Assembly (NCBI GenBank): GCA_000985875.1
Contig: CCRI01000002.1
Span: 62,001 to 126,000 of the forward strand
DNA length: 64,000 nucleotides
Source: Neorhizobium galegae bv. officinalis
GTDB lineage: Bacteria > Pseudomonadota > Alphaproteobacteria > Rhizobiales > Rhizobiaceae
Direction: 5' to 3'
Made by a program: the position numbers and the translations under genes. The notes under the pieces are model-generated. The model ran no database searches and was not told the origin of the DNA. It was given only the letters and a program-made list of their open reading frames with translations. Below are positions 62,880 through 64,000 of this stretch, one piece after another (position 1 is the first letter of the stretch; every line of letters starts with the position of its first letter).

Positions 62880-64000
62880 TCAGGCAAAAAAGCGGTTCGC
62901 CGGCCGCGGCAGGCCGAGATGCTCGCGAAGCGTGGCACCCTCATAATCGCGACGGAAGATGCCGCGCCGCTGCAATTCCGGAATGACCCTTTGCGTCACG
63001 TCGTCCAGGCCCTGCGGCAGGTAGGGGAAGACGACGGTAAAGCCGTCACTTGCCTCTTCCGAAAGCCAGGCCTGCATCTCGTCGGCAATGGTTTGCGGCG
63101 TGCCGACGAACGCCAGGCCGGAATACCCGCCATAACGTTGGGCAAGCTGGCGCACCGTCAGGCTTTCCTGCTCGGCCAGCTTGAGGACCTGGGCGCGGCC
63201 GGACTTGCTGGCATTGGTTTCCGGGATGTCCGGCAGCGGAGCGTCCGGATCGAAGCCGGAGGCATCATGGCCAAGGGCGATCGACAGCGAGGCGATTGCG
63301 CTGTCGTAATGCACCAGGCTGTCGAGTGCCGCCCGCTTCGCCTTTGCTTCTTCCACCGTATCACCGACGACGATGAAGGCGGCCGGCAGGATCTTCAGGT
63401 GGTCGGGATTGCGACCGGCGGCAATCATACGGCCCTTGATGTCCGCATACAGAGCCCTCGAGGCTGCGAGATCGCGCGGCGAACAGAAGACCAGTTCGGC
63501 GGTCTCGGCCGCAAGCTGACGTCCCGGCTCCGACTGCCCTGCCTGCACGATTACCGGCCAGCCCTGCACCGGGCGGGCAATGTTGAGCGGCCCGCGTACG
63601 CTGAGTTCGTCGCCCCTGTGATCGAGCACATGCATCTTTTCCGGATCGAAGAAAATGCCGCTTTGCTGATCGCGGATGAAGGCATCGTCGGCAAAACTGT
63701 CCCACAGCCCGGTGACGACGTCATAGAACTCGCGCGCCCGCTTGTAGCGCTCGCCGTGCTCCACATGCTCGTCGAGACCGAAATTGCGGGCTGAATCCGG
63801 ATTGGACGTGGTGACGATGTTCCAGGCGGCGCGGCCGTTGCTGATGTGGTCGAGCGAGGCGAACCGGCGGGCCACGTGATACGGTTCGTCGAAGGTCGTC
63901 GAGGCGGTTGCCGCAAGACCGATCTTCTCGGTGACCGCGGCAAGCGCGGACAGCAGCGTGAACGGCTCGAACGACGTGACCGTATGACTACGCTTCAGAG
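62880..64000 (-). CDS. LLM-class FMN-dependent monooxygenase (NtaA/DszA type), 5' end outside window
   Basis: The visible 373 or so residues form the C-terminal part of a luciferase-like monooxygenase of the NtaA/SnaA/DszA group. They include TASTTFDEPYHVARRFASLD, GRAAWNIVTTSNPDSARNFG, and QSGIFFDPEKMHVLDHRG-type segments, plus the GWPVIVQAGQSEPGRQLAAE motif. These two-component enzymes use FMNH2 from a separate reductase to oxidise small sulfur or nitrogen compounds. The frame stays open to base 64000, so about 70 N-terminal residues lie beyond the window. Confidence 0.9.
   Translation of the reverse strand, partial: LKRSHTVTSFEPFTLLSALAAVTEKIGLAATASTTFDEPYHVARRFASLDHISNGRAAWNIVTTSNPDSARNFGLDEHVEHGERYKRAREFYDVVTGLWDSFADDAFIRDQQSGIFFDPEKMHVLDHRGDELSVRGPLNIARPVQGWPVIVQAGQSEPGRQLAAETAELVFCSPRDLAASRALYADIKGRMIAAGRNPDHLKILPAAFIVVGDTVEEAKAKRAALDSLVHYDSAIASLSIALGHDASGFDPDAPLPDIPETNASKSGRAQVLKLAEQESLTVRQLAQRYGGYSGLAFVGTPQTIADEMQAWLSEEASDGFTVVFPYLPQGLDDVTQRVIPELQRRGIFRRDYEGATLREHLGLPRPANRFFA

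Overview
The window looks like an accessory region (plasmid, chromid or chromosomal island) of a Rhizobiales bacterium, probably Rhizobiaceae. The evidence is the rhizobial-type hutXWV-hutH cassette, the density of ABC uptake systems each next to its own LysR, GntR, IclR or Lrp regulator, the high-GC codon use, and many whole or broken insertion sequences. I see no rRNA, tRNA, replication or conjugation genes and no CRISPR array.

Layout. 1-2.4 kb: a LysR regulator and a stretch almost without genes. 2.4-7.2 kb: a compact co-directional unit made of an XRE regulator, a large winged-helix/TPR regulator, a 72-residue peptide, a YcaO cyclodehydratase, a TfuA protein and a second small protein, closed by a hairpin. 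It has the content of a RiPP (thioamide- or azoline-type peptide) locus and is the most novel item here. 7.7-14.5 kb: small ORFs, then a HutC-like GntR repressor divergent from hutXWV and a HutH-family lyase that lacks the Ala-Ser-Gly cofactor triad. 14.6-21.5 kb: an IS110 remnant, a Cys-His peptidase-like orphan, a Bug/TctC binding protein, a Na+/H+ antiporter, an esterase-like protein and small stress-type genes. 21.6-31 kb: an IS hot spot (intact IS30 abutting an intact ISNCY element, IS256 remnant) with frameshifted or nonsense-broken genes and several tiny membrane-peptide genes.

31-38.4 kb: a LysR-controlled catabolic operon of an ArgH-family lyase, a polar amino-acid ABC transporter, an MmgE/PrpD protein and a polysaccharide-deacetylase-family hydrolase. 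This set resembles iminodisuccinate/EDDS-type aminopolycarboxylate use. It ends in an IS3-family remnant that cuts off the next gene. 39.2-42.3 kb: an Lrp regulator and a homodimeric pyruvate-dehydrogenase-type E1 (MdeR/MdeB-like pair). 42.4-43 kb: a decayed IS30 copy. 43.1-46.9 kb: a PaoABC-type periplasmic aldehyde oxidoreductase. 47.5-50.7 kb: an AcoR-like regulator lacking the AAA+ domain, an aldehyde dehydrogenase and a DUF779 protein, with the same 18-bp palindrome before the regulator and before the dehydrogenase.

50.9-61.5 kb: an IclR regulator divergent from a long operon holding a second polysaccharide-deacetylase-family protein, a complete Dpp/Opp-type transporter, an SDR and a penicillin-acylase-family amidase: uptake followed by cleavage of an N-acyl or peptide-like substrate. 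61.7-64 kb: a 1-Cys peroxiredoxin, a strong bidirectional terminator, a small convergent gene and an LLM-class flavin monooxygenase that runs off the right edge. Overall the region is a mosaic of substrate-specific uptake and breakdown modules plus one peptide-modification locus, reshuffled by insertion sequences.
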